Shown here piece after piece: positions 63,364 to 64,000 of a DNA stretch of 64,000 nt (positions are counted from its first letter, which is position 1; each line of letters starts with the position of its first letter). This DNA comes from Setophaga petechia (taxonomy: Eukaryota; Chordata; Aves; Passeriformes; Parulidae), in the NCBI GenBank assembly GCA_024362935.1, contig JANCRA010000025.1, forward strand, positions 9,016,936 to 9,080,935, in the 5' to 3' direction. Under the pieces are notes generated by a model. The model saw nothing but the letters and a program-made list of their open reading frames with translations. It did no database searches and had not been told where the DNA came from. A program made the position numbers and the translations under genes.

Positions 63364-64000
63364 GAACAAGTTAATTTGGGAGCACAATCTTCTTAAAAGG
63401 AAGCACTCTCCAGCCCAGCATCCCCAGGTTTCATGCAGTGTACTGCCCTTTTTACCATGCATGAACCATGGATGTTACTCCCAATGTATTTTTTACTGCT
63501 CAAGTAGTATAAAAGCTTCTGATAAAAATCAGCTCTCTTAAACCTCTGCCTGGCATCTTGTTAAAAACTGACATCATGTTTGCCTGTCATCATTGGCTCA
63601 CAAGGAAGTTTCTGCCATGATTTAATAAGCAAGAAGAAGGATTTTACTCTTAAGACAAAACAAGAAACTGCAATATCAAAACACTCATACAATTTTTCTC
63701 CAGTGCTCTTGGTCTAAAATACTTGGTCTTAACTGACTCTCCACAGAAGTGAAGATAGATTGTGAGTAAAAAACATGCCTAAAAAATATAGAGCCTCTAA
63801 ATGCTGTCCACAGCTCCATCCATATTAACAGAGGTGTAGAGATCATCAGTGTCCAGACACATGCCCCAAAACAGAACAGTTCAGCAGTTCAAGAGCTGAG
63901 AGCAGAGCAAGGAGGGGCCACCTGAGCACGCTCACCATGCTGAGACCTGCAGTGTCCAGTGGGACCTGAGGAGCCTCAGGGGGAACAAGCTGCCTTGGCG

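Larger units (their letters stand above)
61991..64000. other. Gene-free right end
   Basis: No gene is recognisable. A short open stretch at 62050-62189 ends next to a donor-like AAG|GTAAG (exon end 62190) but shows no protein resemblance and its stop codon precedes the donor. A GGGA microsatellite follows at 62891-62925. Two copies of palindromic TGCTTAGCA lie at 63325-63333 and 63352-63360. The last 130 bases are GC-richer without further signal. Confidence 0.55.

Noticed and set aside
1..64000. CRISPR arrays, operons, phage or plasmid systems, tRNA or rRNA genes
   Set aside because: Composition, CR1 content and lack of long coding frames show vertebrate intergenic DNA. No regularly spaced repeats or cloverleaf-type RNA genes were seen by eye.

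Overview
The window looks like vertebrate, most probably avian, nuclear DNA. The clearest pointer is a 3'-terminal CR1 LINE fragment at about 22655-22810, whose end matches the usual CR1 3' tail (a 'gttgtggatgc..ccatccctggca' block, then 'gatcttt..gtccctcccagcccaacc' and a terminal 'attctgtgatt'). There are no Alu, B1, L1 or other mammalian-type repeats that I can recognise, interspersed repeats are very sparse, and simple repeats are short. A non-avian sauropsid remains possible. CpG is depleted over most of the window but kept in a few patches.

Left edge (1 to about 4.2 kb): the first ~920 bases read as the end of a plus-strand transcript. A GC-rich start gives way to an AT-rich 3'-UTR-like stretch with a Pumilio-type motif and two poly(A) signals (670-675 and 897-902). 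I cannot name the gene from the untranslated sequence. About 2.1 kb further on there is a strong CpG island (about 3015-4140). It contains a well-formed GT-AG intron candidate on the plus strand (3270-3552) and a donor-like site on the minus strand. It is best read as the promoter/first-exon area of an unidentified, possibly non-coding or divergent transcript.

The rest (4.2-64 kb) looks like a gene desert. No open frame in it resembles a known protein. The longest one (224 codons, minus strand, 12462-13136) lies in a GC-richer patch and shows no recognisable domain. Several intervals stand out as candidate cis-regulatory elements because they keep CpGs, lack simple repeats and hold clustered motifs: 4255-4530, 11050-11400, 13435-13720, 20280-20560, 30440-30680, 38660-38960, 45600-46240, 52870-53060 and 54440-54720. 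The strongest is 45600-46240, with about 19 CpGs and an inverted SOX-type pair. A transcription-unit end next to a CpG island and then a long desert studded with such elements is the layout typical of a developmental regulator locus; that is inference.

Structural oddities concentrate between about 18.6 and 25.5 kb: three perfect inverted repeats (15, 22 and 22 bp arms, the last with a 4-nt loop), a bulged quasi-palindrome and a 25-bp tandem duplication. These are best explained as recent replication template-switch products, though a small-RNA hairpin or a foldback element should be excluded. No protein-coding gene, tRNA, rRNA, CRISPR array or intact mobile element could be supported.
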